NCBI GenBank assembly: GCA_964645005.1
Contig: CAZXYS010000001.1
Coordinates: 1 to 64,000, forward strand
From: CAZXYS01 sp964645005
GTDB lineage: Bacteria > Bacteroidota > Ignavibacteria > Kapaibacteriales > UBA2268
Length of the DNA stretch: 64,000 nucleotides
Direction of reading: 5' to 3'
Below the pieces are notes generated by a model. That model was not told the DNA's origin. It was given only the letters and a program-made list of their open reading frames with translations, and did not search any database. Every line of letters begins with the position of its first letter. Position 1 is the first letter of the stretch. Positions 17,669 to 27,199 of this stretch are shown one piece after another. A program made the translations under genes and the position numbers.

Positions 17669-17708
17669 CAGTCTCCTTTCTATATACAGGAAGGGGACTT
17701 TTTTTTAT
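17669..17708 (+). terminator. Terminator at the end of the cytochrome operon
   Basis: AGTCTCCTTTC pairs with GGAAGGGGACT (two G-U pairs) around a TATATACA loop and is followed by eight T residues. It lies about 75 bases after the stop of the dodecaheme gene. Confidence 0.85.
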
Positions 17709-17740
17709 TGATAATTAACATTCTTTTAATAGTTTTGATT

Positions 17741-19915
17741 ATGGGGAAAAAGAAAAAAATAAAGGAGAAGATTGACCCCTTCGGGCAGATTGCGGGCAAG
17801 AGTTGGCTTGCCATATTAATATTTATTGTGCTGGGAGTGCTGATCTATTCAAACACACTGGATAATAAAGCTGTTTTCGACGACCATGTCTGGCAGAATT
17901 ATCCTGCAGTGCAGGATATGGATCCCGCAGGGCTTTTTGCTGTCAACAAGTTCCGTGTGATTACATTCTTTACGTTCGCAGTGAATTATGCTGTTAGCGG
18001 TTATGATCTGGCAAGCTATCATATTGGCAATATATTAATTCATATTGTCAATACTCTGTTGGTCTGGCTGATGATAAGAACTATTTTCCAAACCCCTGCA
18101 TTAAAAGATAGTTATAGCAATAAACTTATCAATCTCATATCATTTTTCGGCGCTCTTGTTTTTCTGGTGCATCCGTTGCAAACACAGGCTGTGACTTATG
18201 TCTACCAGCGGCTGGCTTCTCTCAGCGCTTTGTTTTATTTCATTTCAGTATTATTTTATCTTAAAGCCCGCTTATCGCAGGATATGCAAAAAAGAATATT
18301 CCATTTCACTATCACTTTAGTATCAATGCTCGCTGCTTTTTTATCGAAGGAAAATACTTTTACGCTGCCGGTAATGTTTCTATTGATCGAAGTTTTCCTG
18401 ATGAAAAAAAAATTCAAATTCAGGAGGATACATTTAATCCTGATAATAGCGGGGATAGCCCTTTTTGCAGGCATCATGCTCTTCACAGATATAAGCAGCA
18501 AGATCACCCAGCATTACAAAAACTATAATGGTGAATCAGTCAACAGCTGCCGCTATTTCATAACTCAGGGCGAAGTGTATCTGAAATACTTCCAACTGCT
18601 TTTTGTGCCGATTGGACAGAATGTGGATCATCATATCCCTATCGATTATTCAATAAAATTAATCAATGTAGTTGGTTTTCTCGTAATTGCCGGATTGATG
18701 GTGCTCGGCGCTTATCTCTATAACCGCAACCGGCTTGCATCATTCGGTATATTCTTCTTTTTCCTGACAATTTCGATTGAGGCATCGTTTATTCCAATCA
18801 TGGATGTAATAATGGAACACCGACTATACCTGCCTATGGCTGGATTTTCAATGGCTGCTGCCGGCGGCGCTTATTCTATAATGAACAATAAAAGAAATAA
18901 GAGAAAAGCCTGGATTACAAATACAGCCGCAGTATCTTATATTTTTGCGGCAATTGTAGTAATTTTTTCAGTAATGACTTTCGCTCGGAACATGGTCTGG
19001 CAGAATGAGCTCACACTCTGGTCCGATGCGGTCGAGAAATCGCCCGAAAAGGCGCGTCCGTGGAACGGAAGAGGTCTTGCTTATTACAATCGCGGCGAAT
19101 ATCAGAAAGCGCTGGCAGATTTCAATCGCGCTCTTGAGATATATGACGAATTCTATCTGGCATATCAGAACAGGGGCATTGTCTATCTCGAATCTAACAA
19201 ATTTGATAGTGCTATAAACGATTTTACACGGGCAATCGAAATCGAACCGCGAAATCATGTCCATTACAAAAACCGCGGCAATGCATACCTCAAAGCCGGC
19301 AGCTATCAGGAGGCTGTTAACGATTACAGCAAATACATGCAGGAATACCCTAATGACTTTAGCGTTTACTTCAATCGCGGAAAGTCATATCTGGAACTGG
19401 GAAATGTGGAAAAAGCGATGATTGATTTCAATAAAGCAGAAGCGCTAAAGCCAAATGACGGTAATATTTGCAAAAGAATCGGCGACCTGCTCAATGCGAA
19501 GAAAGAATACGAGAAGTCCATAATTTTCTACAATTTATCAATAAACAGAAATAACAGTAACGAAAAGACCTATTACAACAGGGCAGCGAGTTATTATTAC
19601 AGCGGGCAGTACGATAAGGCGATTCAAGACTACACCCGGGCGCTGCAAATTAATCAAAATATGCAGCCAGCCTACAAATTCCGCGGCTTATCTTATCTTA
19701 GAAATAAACAGTATAAAAAAGCTTTAAAAGATTATAATAAATCCATAAATTTGAATTCCAAAGATTATCAGGCGTATTATTATCGCGGCAATCTTTATAT
19801 TCAGATGAATGAATATAAAAAAGCACTATCGGATTTCAAGCGGGTTCTGAAACTAAAACCGAATCACAAACCGGCTAAGGACAGCATCCGAAAGATCCTG
19901 AAGTCACTAGGATAA
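17741..19915 (+). CDS. Membrane protein with GT-C-like N-terminus and C-terminal TPR array (TMTC-like)
   Basis: I start at the ATG at 17741; an upstream TTG at 17708 would lie in the T tract of the terminator. In the 724-residue product, the first 415 residues hold about ten membrane helices with an early FDDH motif (about 46-49) in the first extracytoplasmic loop, like the acidic motif of GT-C glycosyltransferases. Residues 420-720 form about nine tetratricopeptide repeats (for example YQNRGIVYLESNKFDSAIND). The order of membrane part then TPR matches the TMTC/DUF1736-type proteins, which in animals are O-mannosyltransferases. Here it leads a run of glycosyltransferase genes, so a role in glycan transfer to proteins or envelope polymers is reasonable but not proven. 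Confidence 0.8.
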   Translation: MGKKKKIKEKIDPFGQIAGKSWLAILIFIVLGVLIYSNTLDNKAVFDDHVWQNYPAVQDMDPAGLFAVNKFRVITFFTFAVNYAVSGYDLASYHIGNILIHIVNTLLVWLMIRTIFQTPALKDSYSNKLINLISFFGALVFLVHPLQTQAVTYVYQRLASLSALFYFISVLFYLKARLSQDMQKRIFHFTITLVSMLAAFLSKENTFTLPVMFLLIEVFLMKKKFKFRRIHLILIIAGIALFAGIMLFTDISSKITQHYKNYNGESVNSCRYFITQGEVYLKYFQLLFVPIGQNVDHHIPIDYSIKLINVVGFLVIAGLMVLGAYLYNRNRLASFGIFFFFLTISIEASFIPIMDVIMEHRLYLPMAGFSMAAAGGAYSIMNNKRNKRKAWITNTAAVSYIFAAIVVIFSVMTFARNMVWQNELTLWSDAVEKSPEKARPWNGRGLAYYNRGEYQKALADFNRALEIYDEFYLAYQNRGIVYLESNKFDSAINDFTRAIEIEPRNHVHYKNRGNAYLKAGSYQEAVNDYSKYMQEYPNDFSVYFNRGKSYLELGNVEKAMIDFNKAEALKPNDGNICKRIGDLLNAKKEYEKSIIFYNLSINRNNSNEKTYYNRAASYYYSGQYDKAIQDYTRALQINQNMQPAYKFRGLSYLRNKQYKKALKDYNKSINLNSKDYQAYYYRGNLYIQMNEYKKALSDFKRVLKLKPNHKPAKDSIRKILKSLG

Positions 19916-19937
19916 TAAATTTTAAGTATTTATACGA

Positions 19938-21092
19938 ATGGAAGAAAATAGATACATCCATGAATTGTCAATTGTAATGCCCTGCCGGAATGAGGCATCG
20001 ACAGTGGCTGTCTGCGTCGAAAAAGCCCGCGAATTTCTGCAGCGGAATAAGATCGACGGCGAAGTCATAGTCGCAGATAATGACAGCGCCGACGGCTCGT
20101 CCGAATTAGCTGAAAAGGCAGGGGCGAAAGTAGTTCATGTAAAGCATGTCGGATATGGCAGCGCCCTTTCCGGCGGGATTAATGCCGCTCAGGGACAGTA
20201 TGTTATCATCGGAGACAGCGACAACAGCTACGATTTCTTAGAGATATACCCTTTCCTCGAAAAGCTGCGGGAAGGCTATCAGCTTGTCATGGGCAACAGA
20301 TTCCTTGGCGAGATCAAGCCCGGCGCTATGCCTTGGCACCACAAGTATCTGGGAAATCCAATGCTTACTAAAATCGGCAAGATATTCTTCAATAAGGAAG
20401 TGGGCGATTTCCATTGCGGGCTGCGCGGTTTCACGAAAGAAGCATACGACATCATGGATATGCAAACCACCGGCATGGAATTCGCCAGCGAGATGGTTAT
20501 CAAAGCCTCGCTCTATAACATGAGTATAACCGAGATACCCGTAACTCTTTCAAAAGACGGAAGAAAGGGGCGTTCGCACCTGCGCAGTTTGCGGGACGGC
20601 TGGCGGCACCTGCGATTTTTGTTTCTCTATTCGCCGCGCTGGCTGTTTTTTTATCCGGGGATAGCATTGATGGCGCTCGGTTTGGCATTGATGGTCTTCA
20701 TCCTGCTGCAGCCAAGCCTTAACTGGGATGTCCACACTATGCTCTATGCCTCCGGCGCTATCATGATCGGCTTTCAGGCTGTCATTTTCGCCATTTTCAC
20801 CAAAACATTCGCCGTCCATGAGAAGCTGCTGCCATCCAATCCACAGATAGAAGAGATTTTCAAAAAATACACTCCTGAAAAGGGTGTAACTTTCGGCTTA
20901 ATAATGGCACTAATCGGACTTCTTACATTTATATTTATGATAATCATCTGGCGCGAGGGAACTTTTTTCCGGTTTGACATCCGCATAACCATGCGCATTG
21001 TAATCTTATCCGTGACCTTACTCGTGCTCGGATGGCAGTTGATTTTGTCCAGTTTCTTTTATTATTTGCTGAAGATTAATACAAAGAAGTGA
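19938..21092 (+). CDS. Family 2 glycosyltransferase with C-terminal membrane domain
   Basis: In this 384-residue protein the N-terminal catalytic domain shows SIVMPCRNEASTVAVCVEKA, VIVADNDSADGSSELAEKAG and GDSDNSYDFLEIYPFL (about 10-110), the nucleotide-sugar and metal-binding elements of GT2 enzymes such as polyprenyl-phosphate sugar transferases. About four membrane helices follow (about 230-380). Enzymes of this shape usually load a sugar onto a polyprenyl phosphate at the inner face of the membrane. It lies 22 bases after the TMTC-like gene, so it may supply that protein with a lipid-linked sugar donor; this pairing is an inference. Confidence 0.88.
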   Translation: MEENRYIHELSIVMPCRNEASTVAVCVEKAREFLQRNKIDGEVIVADNDSADGSSELAEKAGAKVVHVKHVGYGSALSGGINAAQGQYVIIGDSDNSYDFLEIYPFLEKLREGYQLVMGNRFLGEIKPGAMPWHHKYLGNPMLTKIGKIFFNKEVGDFHCGLRGFTKEAYDIMDMQTTGMEFASEMVIKASLYNMSITEIPVTLSKDGRKGRSHLRSLRDGWRHLRFLFLYSPRWLFFYPGIALMALGLALMVFILLQPSLNWDVHTMLYASGAIMIGFQAVIFAIFTKTFAVHEKLLPSNPQIEEIFKKYTPEKGVTFGLIMALIGLLTFIFMIIIWREGTFFRFDIRITMRIVILSVTLLVLGWQLILSSFFYYLLKINTKK

Positions 21093-21100
21093 TTATCTGA

Positions 21101-21190
21101 TGGGGATGTCTTAAAAGTTAGTGAATGTCATTCATGCGAATGCAGGAATCTGCTTGGCTTAGGAAATCAGGTAAACGCAGGATTAAAAAT
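21101..21190. repeat. Fragment of a dispersed intergenic repeat
   Basis: The gap between two glycosyltransferase genes holds GATGTCTTAAAAGTTA followed by TGTCATTCATGCGAATG, similar in opening to the foldback at 15321. The second part resembles the TGTCATTC-type palindromic repeats common in many bacterial genomes. Only part of the element seems present, and no gene is seen here. Confidence 0.35.
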
Positions 21191-21198
21191 TTAAATTT

Positions 21199-21993
21199 AT
21201 GAAATCACTAACAATCATAACAGTCTGCAAAAACGAAGAAGCAACCATTGGTAGAACCATCCAGTCCGTCGCCAGCCAGACCTATCCCAATATTGAATAC
21301 ATAGTCATTGACGGCGGCTCTACCGACGGAACCCTTTCAATTATAGAAAGATATAGAGGTGATATCAGTCAAATAATATCGGGTGAAGACACAGGCATCT
21401 TCGACGCGCAAAACAAAGGAATAGAACTTGCTTCCGGTGAATATATTGCTTTTCTCAATGGCGGCGACAGGCTCTGCAATGACAATATCTATGAAAAAGT
21501 CTTTTTGCAGGAACCGCAATCAGACATAATTTACGGCGATGTGATAATTGAACTGACATCCGGCACCCTTTTCAGGAAAAAATCACCGCCGGTAGTCGAT
21601 GAAATGTTTATGATGTTCGATTCCATTCCGCATCCGGGTACGGTTTTCCGCAGGGAATTATTCGACCGTCTCGGCAGATATGACCTGAGCTATAAATCCA
21701 TCGCTGATTATGAATTCTTTCTAAAAAGCATTTTCAAAAATAAAGTATCTTATGAATACAGGAATTTCCCTTTTGCAGTATTCAACATCAAGGGGGTGAG
21801 TTCGACCCGGGAAAAGACACCGGAAACAGTACAACTAAGGAAAAAAGCCCAGCAGGAGAATCTCAATCCGTCAACTATCGAAAATTTTGAAAAAAATAAG
21901 ACATTTTATCTTTTATTTAACAAAAAAATTCGCTATATATATTATTTGTTACTTAGCAAAATTTCCGGTAAATTCTTAAAATTGAAATCATAA
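21199..21993 (+). CDS. Family 2 glycosyltransferase
   Basis: This 264-residue soluble GT2 enzyme opens with SLTIITVCKNEEATIGRTIQ, then YIVIDGGSTDGTLSII for nucleotide binding and FLNGGDRL as the metal-binding acidic motif (about 30-95). IPHPGTVFRRELFDRLGRYD in the middle is the usual acceptor-loop segment of WcaA-like transferases. There are no membrane helices. It lies in the same direction as its neighbours and is likely part of the same surface-polysaccharide or glycan assembly cluster. The sugar and acceptor cannot be read from the sequence. Confidence 0.88.
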   Translation: MKSLTIITVCKNEEATIGRTIQSVASQTYPNIEYIVIDGGSTDGTLSIIERYRGDISQIISGEDTGIFDAQNKGIELASGEYIAFLNGGDRLCNDNIYEKVFLQEPQSDIIYGDVIIELTSGTLFRKKSPPVVDEMFMMFDSIPHPGTVFRRELFDRLGRYDLSYKSIADYEFFLKSIFKNKVSYEYRNFPFAVFNIKGVSSTREKTPETVQLRKKAQQENLNPSTIENFEKNKTFYLLFNKKIRYIYYLLLSKISGKFLKLKS

Positions 21994-22011
21994 GCAATAG
22001 CGGGCAAACCG

Positions 22012-23028
22012 ATGGAATACCCCAAAATATCTGTGATAGTGGCTGTTTACAATAGTGAAGAGTACATTGAAACATGTCTCCGGTCTCTTCTCAGGCAAAC
22101 CTACCCTGGAGAAATAGAGATAATTGTTGCCGACGGCATGTCAAAGGATAAAACCCGCGAGATAGTCGAAGCTATCCAGGCGAACAACCCAATAGTCACT
22201 ATGATAGACAATCCTGACAGAACCCAGGCTCACGGCAGAAACCTGGCTGTCAAGCAATCAACTGCGCAATTAATAGCATATATTGACGCCCACAGCTACG
22301 CCGAGGACAACTGGCTGGAAGTTCTCCACAAAACCTATGCTGAGCTGAAAGAAAAAGATGATAAGATTGCCGGTGTAGGCTCGATCTACCGCGATGCTGA
22401 GAATACGACATTCACCAGAGCTGCTGAGGTTGCTCAACGAAGTCTCCTTACAGGCGCTACAGGCGGCGTCTTCCAGAATAGGAAGGAAGTCGGCAAAGTC
22501 ACAAATGCTTATGCCTGCCTTTATGATAAAAATATTATCGAAGAAGAAGGTTTATACGATACAAGGTTCAAGATCGGCGAGGACATTGAACTTAATAACC
22601 GCCTTACTAAAAAAGCAAAATATCACCTCTACGTTAATCCGGAAGCTATAACATATTACTACCGGCGGAAAACACTCGGCAAAACCCTCGAGCAGCAGTT
22701 CAATTACGGCTTTTGGCGGGTGAAAGTGCTGAGTAAGGTCAAGGAATTCAGGATGAAGGTGATCACGCCGGGGCTGTTCCTCTTGACTCAGTTGTTTCTT
22801 ATGTTGTTCATAATTATTGATTTAAATGCGTTTTACGCGCTGCTTGCGTTCTGGGCGCTATATCTAATCATAGTAGTATTTTATTCCCTTGGGGTGTCGA
22901 TAACCAGGAATTGCAACCCCATCATACTTGTTGCAATTTTCCCGGCGATTCACTATGGCTACGGCGCCGGTGTACTCAAAGGAATTTTCACTGCTGAAAT
23001 GAAGCCGGAGTCTGATGAGTCGGATTAA
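22012..23028 (+). CDS. Family 2 glycosyltransferase with C-terminal membrane helices (ExoA-like)
   Basis: This 338-residue protein has the GT2 domain at about 5-230, with VIVAVYNSEEYIETCLRSLL, IIVADGMSKDKTREIV and the acidic YIDAHSYAEDNWLEVL. The region GEDIELNNRLTKKAKYHLY carries the ED motif of the catalytic base area. Three membrane helices follow (about 250-325). The layout is close to ExoA-type transferases of exopolysaccharide synthesis. It starts 18 bases after the previous gene and overlaps the next by 14 bases, so all are one transcription unit. Confidence 0.88.
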   Translation: MEYPKISVIVAVYNSEEYIETCLRSLLRQTYPGEIEIIVADGMSKDKTREIVEAIQANNPIVTMIDNPDRTQAHGRNLAVKQSTAQLIAYIDAHSYAEDNWLEVLHKTYAELKEKDDKIAGVGSIYRDAENTTFTRAAEVAQRSLLTGATGGVFQNRKEVGKVTNAYACLYDKNIIEEEGLYDTRFKIGEDIELNNRLTKKAKYHLYVNPEAITYYYRRKTLGKTLEQQFNYGFWRVKVLSKVKEFRMKVITPGLFLLTQLFLMLFIIIDLNAFYALLAFWALYLIIVVFYSLGVSITRNCNPIILVAIFPAIHYGYGAGVLKGIFTAEMKPESDESD

Positions 23029-24157
23029 GCGCTTATGTTTCTTTTCGGCATTTTTCCCGCCGCACACCGGCGGCGTAGAGCGCTACGTCCACGACCTGTC
23101 CCTCAAACTTCTCGAAATGGGCTGCGAAATCGAGATCGTCACATCCGCTTACGACGGCAATCCCGGCATCACCGAATACCGCGGAATGAAGATTTACCGT
23201 CTGCCTGTCTTCATGGCGCTCGACAAGAGATTCCCTATCCCCCGACCGAATGCGGAATACAGGAAAATCATCGATGAACTGAAGCGATCCGCGCCGGACA
23301 TATTCGTATTGAACATGCGAATATATCCGCTATCCGTGCTGGGCGCCGGATTAACGCGAAAACTGGGGAAGCCCGCAATCCTCATCGAGCATGTATCAGG
23401 TCATTTCAAAACGGGCAGAGTAATAGGCAATATTGCCGGACATGCCTACGAACACCTCGCCACAAAATATCTGAAAAAACGGGTGGATAAATTCTACGGC
23501 GTTTCACAGGCGGTCTGCAAGTGGCTGGAACACTTCGGGATAGAGGCGGACGGCGTCATCTACAACGGCATAAACGCTGACGATACTGAACCCTCTCCCA
23601 CAGATGAAATCACCCTCCCCCAGCCTGGAAAGCAGGTCATCACTTTCGCAGGCAGGCTTATAAAAGAGAAGGGCATCCTGCTGCTGACGGAAGCCTTCGA
23701 GCGTCTTGCCGTTAGACATGACAATGTGGAATTATTCGTGGCAGGTGACGGTCCCCTGGAAGAATATTTAAAAGCGAAGTATAAATCTAATGAGGGAATA
23801 CACATCCTCGGGCAGGTGAGTCAGAACGCCGTACGGCAACTGCTGCGGCGCAGCGCGATGGCAGTCATACCGTCCTTTTACCCGGAAGGCTTGCCTACCC
23901 TGATCCTCGAAGCCGCCGTAAACAAAACTGCTGTCATCGCTGCACCTATGGGCGGCACCCGCGAGGTAATCACCGACGAAAACCACGGCATTATTACCCA
24001 GCCTGCCGCCGCCGACCTCGAGCACGCCATGGAAAAACTGCTGCAGGACGAATCCCTAAGAAACACCCTCGCTGAAAACCTGCATAAGCGAGTAATAGAG
24101 CGGTTTAATTGGGATGTGATAGGGGATGTGTTTTTGGGGGAGGTGGGTAGGATGTAA
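23015..24157 (+). CDS. Family 4 (GT-B) glycosyltransferase
   Basis: This 380-residue GT-B enzyme has the acceptor-side N-terminal domain with FFPPHTGGVERYVHDLSLKL and the C-terminal donor domain with TFAGRLIKEKGILLL, FVAGDGPLEEYL and PSFYPEGLPTLILEAA, the E-x7-E type signature that binds the nucleotide sugar. It is a retaining transferase by family. Its start overlaps the end of the preceding GT2 gene by 14 bases. It is the last gene of the glycosyltransferase run; its codon choice is visibly more GC-rich than the DNA that follows. Confidence 0.9.
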   Translation: MSRIKRLCFFSAFFPPHTGGVERYVHDLSLKLLEMGCEIEIVTSAYDGNPGITEYRGMKIYRLPVFMALDKRFPIPRPNAEYRKIIDELKRSAPDIFVLNMRIYPLSVLGAGLTRKLGKPAILIEHVSGHFKTGRVIGNIAGHAYEHLATKYLKKRVDKFYGVSQAVCKWLEHFGIEADGVIYNGINADDTEPSPTDEITLPQPGKQVITFAGRLIKEKGILLLTEAFERLAVRHDNVELFVAGDGPLEEYLKAKYKSNEGIHILGQVSQNAVRQLLRRSAMAVIPSFYPEGLPTLILEAAVNKTAVIAAPMGGTREVITDENHGIITQPAAADLEHAMEKLLQDESLRNTLAENLHKRVIERFNWDVIGDVFLGEVGRM

Positions 24158-24289
24158 AATAAATAAACATTAGAACACGTTTCATATAATAGTTGATATA
24201 ATTATATATCATTGATTTGTAATTATATGATTGTTTTTTATATTTGTAGCATAATAAGTTAAAAAATATTAAGCTGAAAAGGAAGTGGC

Positions 24290-24493
24290 ATGAATATGAA
24301 AAAGCAGCATCTTACCATTGAAGAGCTTTATAGAAAAATTGGCTTAAGTGAAGATAAACGCCAATATTATGTTGAATTGCATGAAAAGATGAAAAAAGAT
24401 AAAGAAAATTACTTTGAGGAAAATAGCTATAATAATTCAGTACCAATAAAGGAGGGAACTAATAGTACCGAATTGGAGTCAGATTTTAGATGA
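24290..24493 (+). CDS. Small hypothetical protein upstream of the broken serine peptidase
   Basis: A GGAAG site precedes the ATG and gives a 67-residue charged, probably helical protein (MNMKKQHLTIEELYRKIGLS...). No signal peptide or family is recognised. Its 3' end overlaps the ribosome-binding site and first codons of the peptidase remnant, so the two were probably expressed as a coupled pair. The local DNA is AT-rich compared with the glycosyltransferase genes to its left, which may point to separate origin. Confidence 0.45.
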   Translation: MNMKKQHLTIEELYRKIGLSEDKRQYYVELHEKMKKDKENYFEENSYNNSVPIKEGTNSTELESDFR

Positions 24494-25360
24494 AATTCAG
24501 AAAAAGAAAAAAGAAATATATGACATTAGAAAATACTACTTATCGGAATTAGCCAACTATACAAAGAGAAATGTTATAGCCTATTATTCAGCATTCCTTC
24601 AGAAAAAACATCAGCAAGGTCTGTATATTGAAGACATGGATAAAAATGGTTTTATGAATGTCATTTATGGACTTGAGAAGAAGAAAGGCCTGGATTTAAT
24701 ATTACATACACCGGGCGGTAATTCTGCAGCAATAGAATCTCTTATTGATTACTTAAGAGAAATATTTGGCAATGATTTAAGAGTAATTGTGCCACAGTTA
24801 GCTATGTCTGCCGGTACTATGATTGCCTTTAGCGCTAAGGAAATAATTATGGGCAAACAATCAAGTCTTGGTCCAGTTGATCTCTGGTTGGCAATGGGAT
24901 TTCAGCTTTTGCCATAATGCAGGAAGTAGAAGAAGCAAAAAAAGAAATCGAGGAAAACCCAAGAAGAATACCTTTTTGGCAACAAATTATTGCAGGGTAT
25001 CAGATATCAATCATTAAAGAAAGTGAAAATGCTATTAAATTATCAGATGAATTGATTGAAACATACCTGTCAACAGGTATGTTTAAAGGGAAAAAAGATT
25101 TAGTCGATAAAATTCAAACAATCAAAGATAAGTTCAATAATAGGATGGAATCTAAAGTTCACTCAAGGCATTTTTCAATTAAGGATTGCCAGGAAGTATC
25201 TTTAAATGTCAGCGCTATGGAAAAAGAACCGGATATACAAGATTTAATTTTATCAGCACATCACAGTTATATCATAACGCTATCGGAGACGCCTATACTA
25301 AAAATTATTGAAAACCATGAAGGCAAGTCTTTTGTTAATTCCGCACCAAAGAAAAATTGA
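24465..25360 (+). pseudogene. Broken SDH_sah/ClpP-like serine peptidase
   Basis: Reading through gives a protein of about 298 residues similar to the serine dehydrogenase proteinase family (SDH_sah, ClpP/SppA-like fold). DLILHTPGG at about 24696 and QLAMSAGTMIA, with the nucleophile Ser, are both present, as are LGPVD and IPFWQQIIAGY. Two faults are visible. First, AAAGGAGG at 24448-24455 is followed by GTA CCG AAT TGG where members of the family often begin Met-Pro-Asn-Trp, so the start codon seems lost. Second, one base is missing near 24882, just after LGPVD: the first frame ends at 24917 and the second carries on from about 24884 to 25360. The catalytic half and the C-terminal half would therefore be made separately, if at all. 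A sequencing error could explain the frameshift but less easily both faults. Confidence 0.75.
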
Positions 25361-25420
25361 ATCAGACAAAAATAGATTAAGTTTCTAATGTCGGGTTGAT
25401 TGATTTAATTAAATTTATTG

Positions 25421-25555
25421 TCACACCTTCACCGCCCTCAGCACCGTTCCCCTCTTCATATATTTTTCGTAATCAGCGCCGAACCTTTCCGGCAGCAGTC
25501 TTTTAATCTTATTAATCAAATAAATCAGAGCAAACCGGAGGTACAGACTACTCAC
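25421..25555 (-). CDS. Short 44-residue frame coupled to the DUF4139 gene, possible gene remnant
   Basis: A GTG at 25555 overlaps the stop of the DUF4139 gene (GTGA) and opens a 44-residue frame. Its end, ERFGADYEKYMKRGTVLRAV, looks like the C-terminal tail of small membrane methyltransferases of the isoprenylcysteine type. The preceding segment is hydrophobic (LYLRFALIYLINKI). It is too short to be a whole enzyme, so it may be the last exposed piece of a deleted gene, or a small coupled protein. I cannot decide between these. Confidence 0.3.
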   Translation of the reverse strand: MSSLYLRFALIYLINKIKRLLPERFGADYEKYMKRGTVLRAVKV

Positions 25556-26898
25556 CCCACCCTTACTCTATAAGTTACTTTCACTTCTTTATCCGCAGGC
25601 ACTTTCACTTTGAAGACTGCAAGCCGCGCTTCCTTCATTTCATATTCATGTGAAGTTTCTATGATTTTCCAATCATCAGAGAAAACACGCTGAATCTCTA
25701 ATACTATGTCCTTCTTTTTTCTGTTTTTAATAGTGTATTCGAAAGTAAATTCTCGTACATCTTTGGCTATTTTTATCTCATCAACCTTCTTCTCCTCTAC
25801 AACAACGTCAAATGCATTGCCCACCTTAAGTGTTACAGTTTCATTCCTTGGGATATGGTTAATCATATCCTCACCAATAAATTCCACACTTTCGCCATCC
25901 GATTTATACATCCTGACTTTACCCTTCGGCAGGGGCATACCCATATTATTTTTCTTCGTATTCTCAAACTCAAGAAAAACCAGAACCTTATGAGGTTTGG
26001 TCTTTTCCCAATAACTTCTATATTTGAATTTCTTTTCTATAGAAATTTGATCAGCTTCGAAAAGCGAGATTTGCTTGGTTTCACGATTTGCCAGCGTTGT
26101 TTTATCTTTTAGCTCATATATATGATACTCGAAGAAATCTTTCTCACGCAGCATCTGTTCTCTCTTGGCATTGTCTATCGTCGTAATAGAATATGCCTCC
26201 CTGCCATAACCTCTTTCCGAAACCCTGTGCACATCCCCCGCCACCAGCTTCAAATCCGCATCCTTAAACGCTGCGCCGGCATTATTCTCGATGCTCACCC
26301 ATGAGTTCATGTCCATCTTTGTGTCGTCTTCGTTAAGGATAGCGACATATTCTGCGTGCCAGTTCATGCCCTCGGTCATGTAGGAGAATTCCACGTCCTG
26401 CTTGCCGGTCTTATTAGCGTTTACTATCCAGAAGAGGGTAGGTTTGGTAATAAGTCCTTCCGGCAGTTCGCCCACGGAAACCCTGTACTCATCGTACTTC
26501 GGCAGCATGACGAGCCCGCCTTTCTTCTTCCTCAGCACAATATTCGATCGATTCACCGATAAAAGCACGCCCGAAATCACATTTTCCTTGCTTATCAGCG
26601 TGATTTCCTTGTCGATGTATTTCTCGAGGATCTTGCCCATGCTGACAAGGTCGTACTGGTAATTCTGTTCAAGCACCGTCCCGTCGAATTGGATGCCTAC
26701 GCTGGTGGGATCTATATTCTCAGCTACATCGGTTATCCTGATTTCATCAGTCTTGCGCTTAATATCGACTTCCCGCGTTTCTTTGATTACCCCAAGATTC
26801 TGATTGTAAACGGTCACTTTTACGGAATTGGATTGCTGTGAATAAGCGATCTGGCTTGCGATTAAGAGCGCTAACAGTGAAAAGATGATCTTTTTCAT
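25552..26898 (-). CDS. DUF4139 domain-containing exported protein
   Basis: The ATG at 26898 is preceded by GGGAGAATTT and starts a clean signal peptide (MKKIIFSLLALLIASQIAYS), so I prefer it to an ATG 30 bases upstream. In the 448-residue product, the region after cleavage, SVKVTVYNQNLGVIKETREV followed by VAENIDPTSVGIQF, is the typical N-terminal beta domain of DUF4139 proteins. The middle (FWIVNANKTGKQDVEFSYMT) and the C-terminal beta-rich part (about 290-448) also fit. No enzymatic function is established for this family. It is periplasmic or surface-located and stands between the peptidase remnant and the E1 gene. Confidence 0.85.
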   Translation of the reverse strand: MKKIIFSLLALLIASQIAYSQQSNSVKVTVYNQNLGVIKETREVDIKRKTDEIRITDVAENIDPTSVGIQFDGTVLEQNYQYDLVSMGKILEKYIDKEITLISKENVISGVLLSVNRSNIVLRKKKGGLVMLPKYDEYRVSVGELPEGLITKPTLFWIVNANKTGKQDVEFSYMTEGMNWHAEYVAILNEDDTKMDMNSWVSIENNAGAAFKDADLKLVAGDVHRVSERGYGREAYSITTIDNAKREQMLREKDFFEYHIYELKDKTTLANRETKQISLFEADQISIEKKFKYRSYWEKTKPHKVLVFLEFENTKKNNMGMPLPKGKVRMYKSDGESVEFIGEDMINHIPRNETVTLKVGNAFDVVVEEKKVDEIKIAKDVREFTFEYTIKNRKKKDIVLEIQRVFSDDWKIIETSHEYEMKEARLAVFKVKVPADKEVKVTYRVRVG

Positions 26899-27199
26899 AA
26901 ATTCTCCCGGATTTAATAAGAATGACATTGTTCAAAGGATAAAATAGCTATTTTTTAAATAATATCGTAAGGAAAAATGCTATTTATTATTACACTCAAA
27001 TTATTAATGTTATAATAACTTAGCTATTAGCCAAAATTAATATTAAAATTATTCGGCGAAATTTCTTAGTTTAGAAATTCTCAATTTTGAATATAATGTT
27101 AAATTATAATTTTATTAACAATAGTTGTCATTTTATTCAGTTATAATATTAGTTGTAACTAAAACTGTAATTATTATGTTTCTATTTTAAGGATGCCTT
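26899..27199. other. AT-rich divergent gap between the DUF4139 and E1 genes
   Basis: About 300 bases with no reading frame and no strong hairpin. The two flanking genes are divergent, so promoters of both must lie here, but no specific box stands out. A ribosome-binding-like AAGGA precedes the ATG at 27200. Confidence 0.4.
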
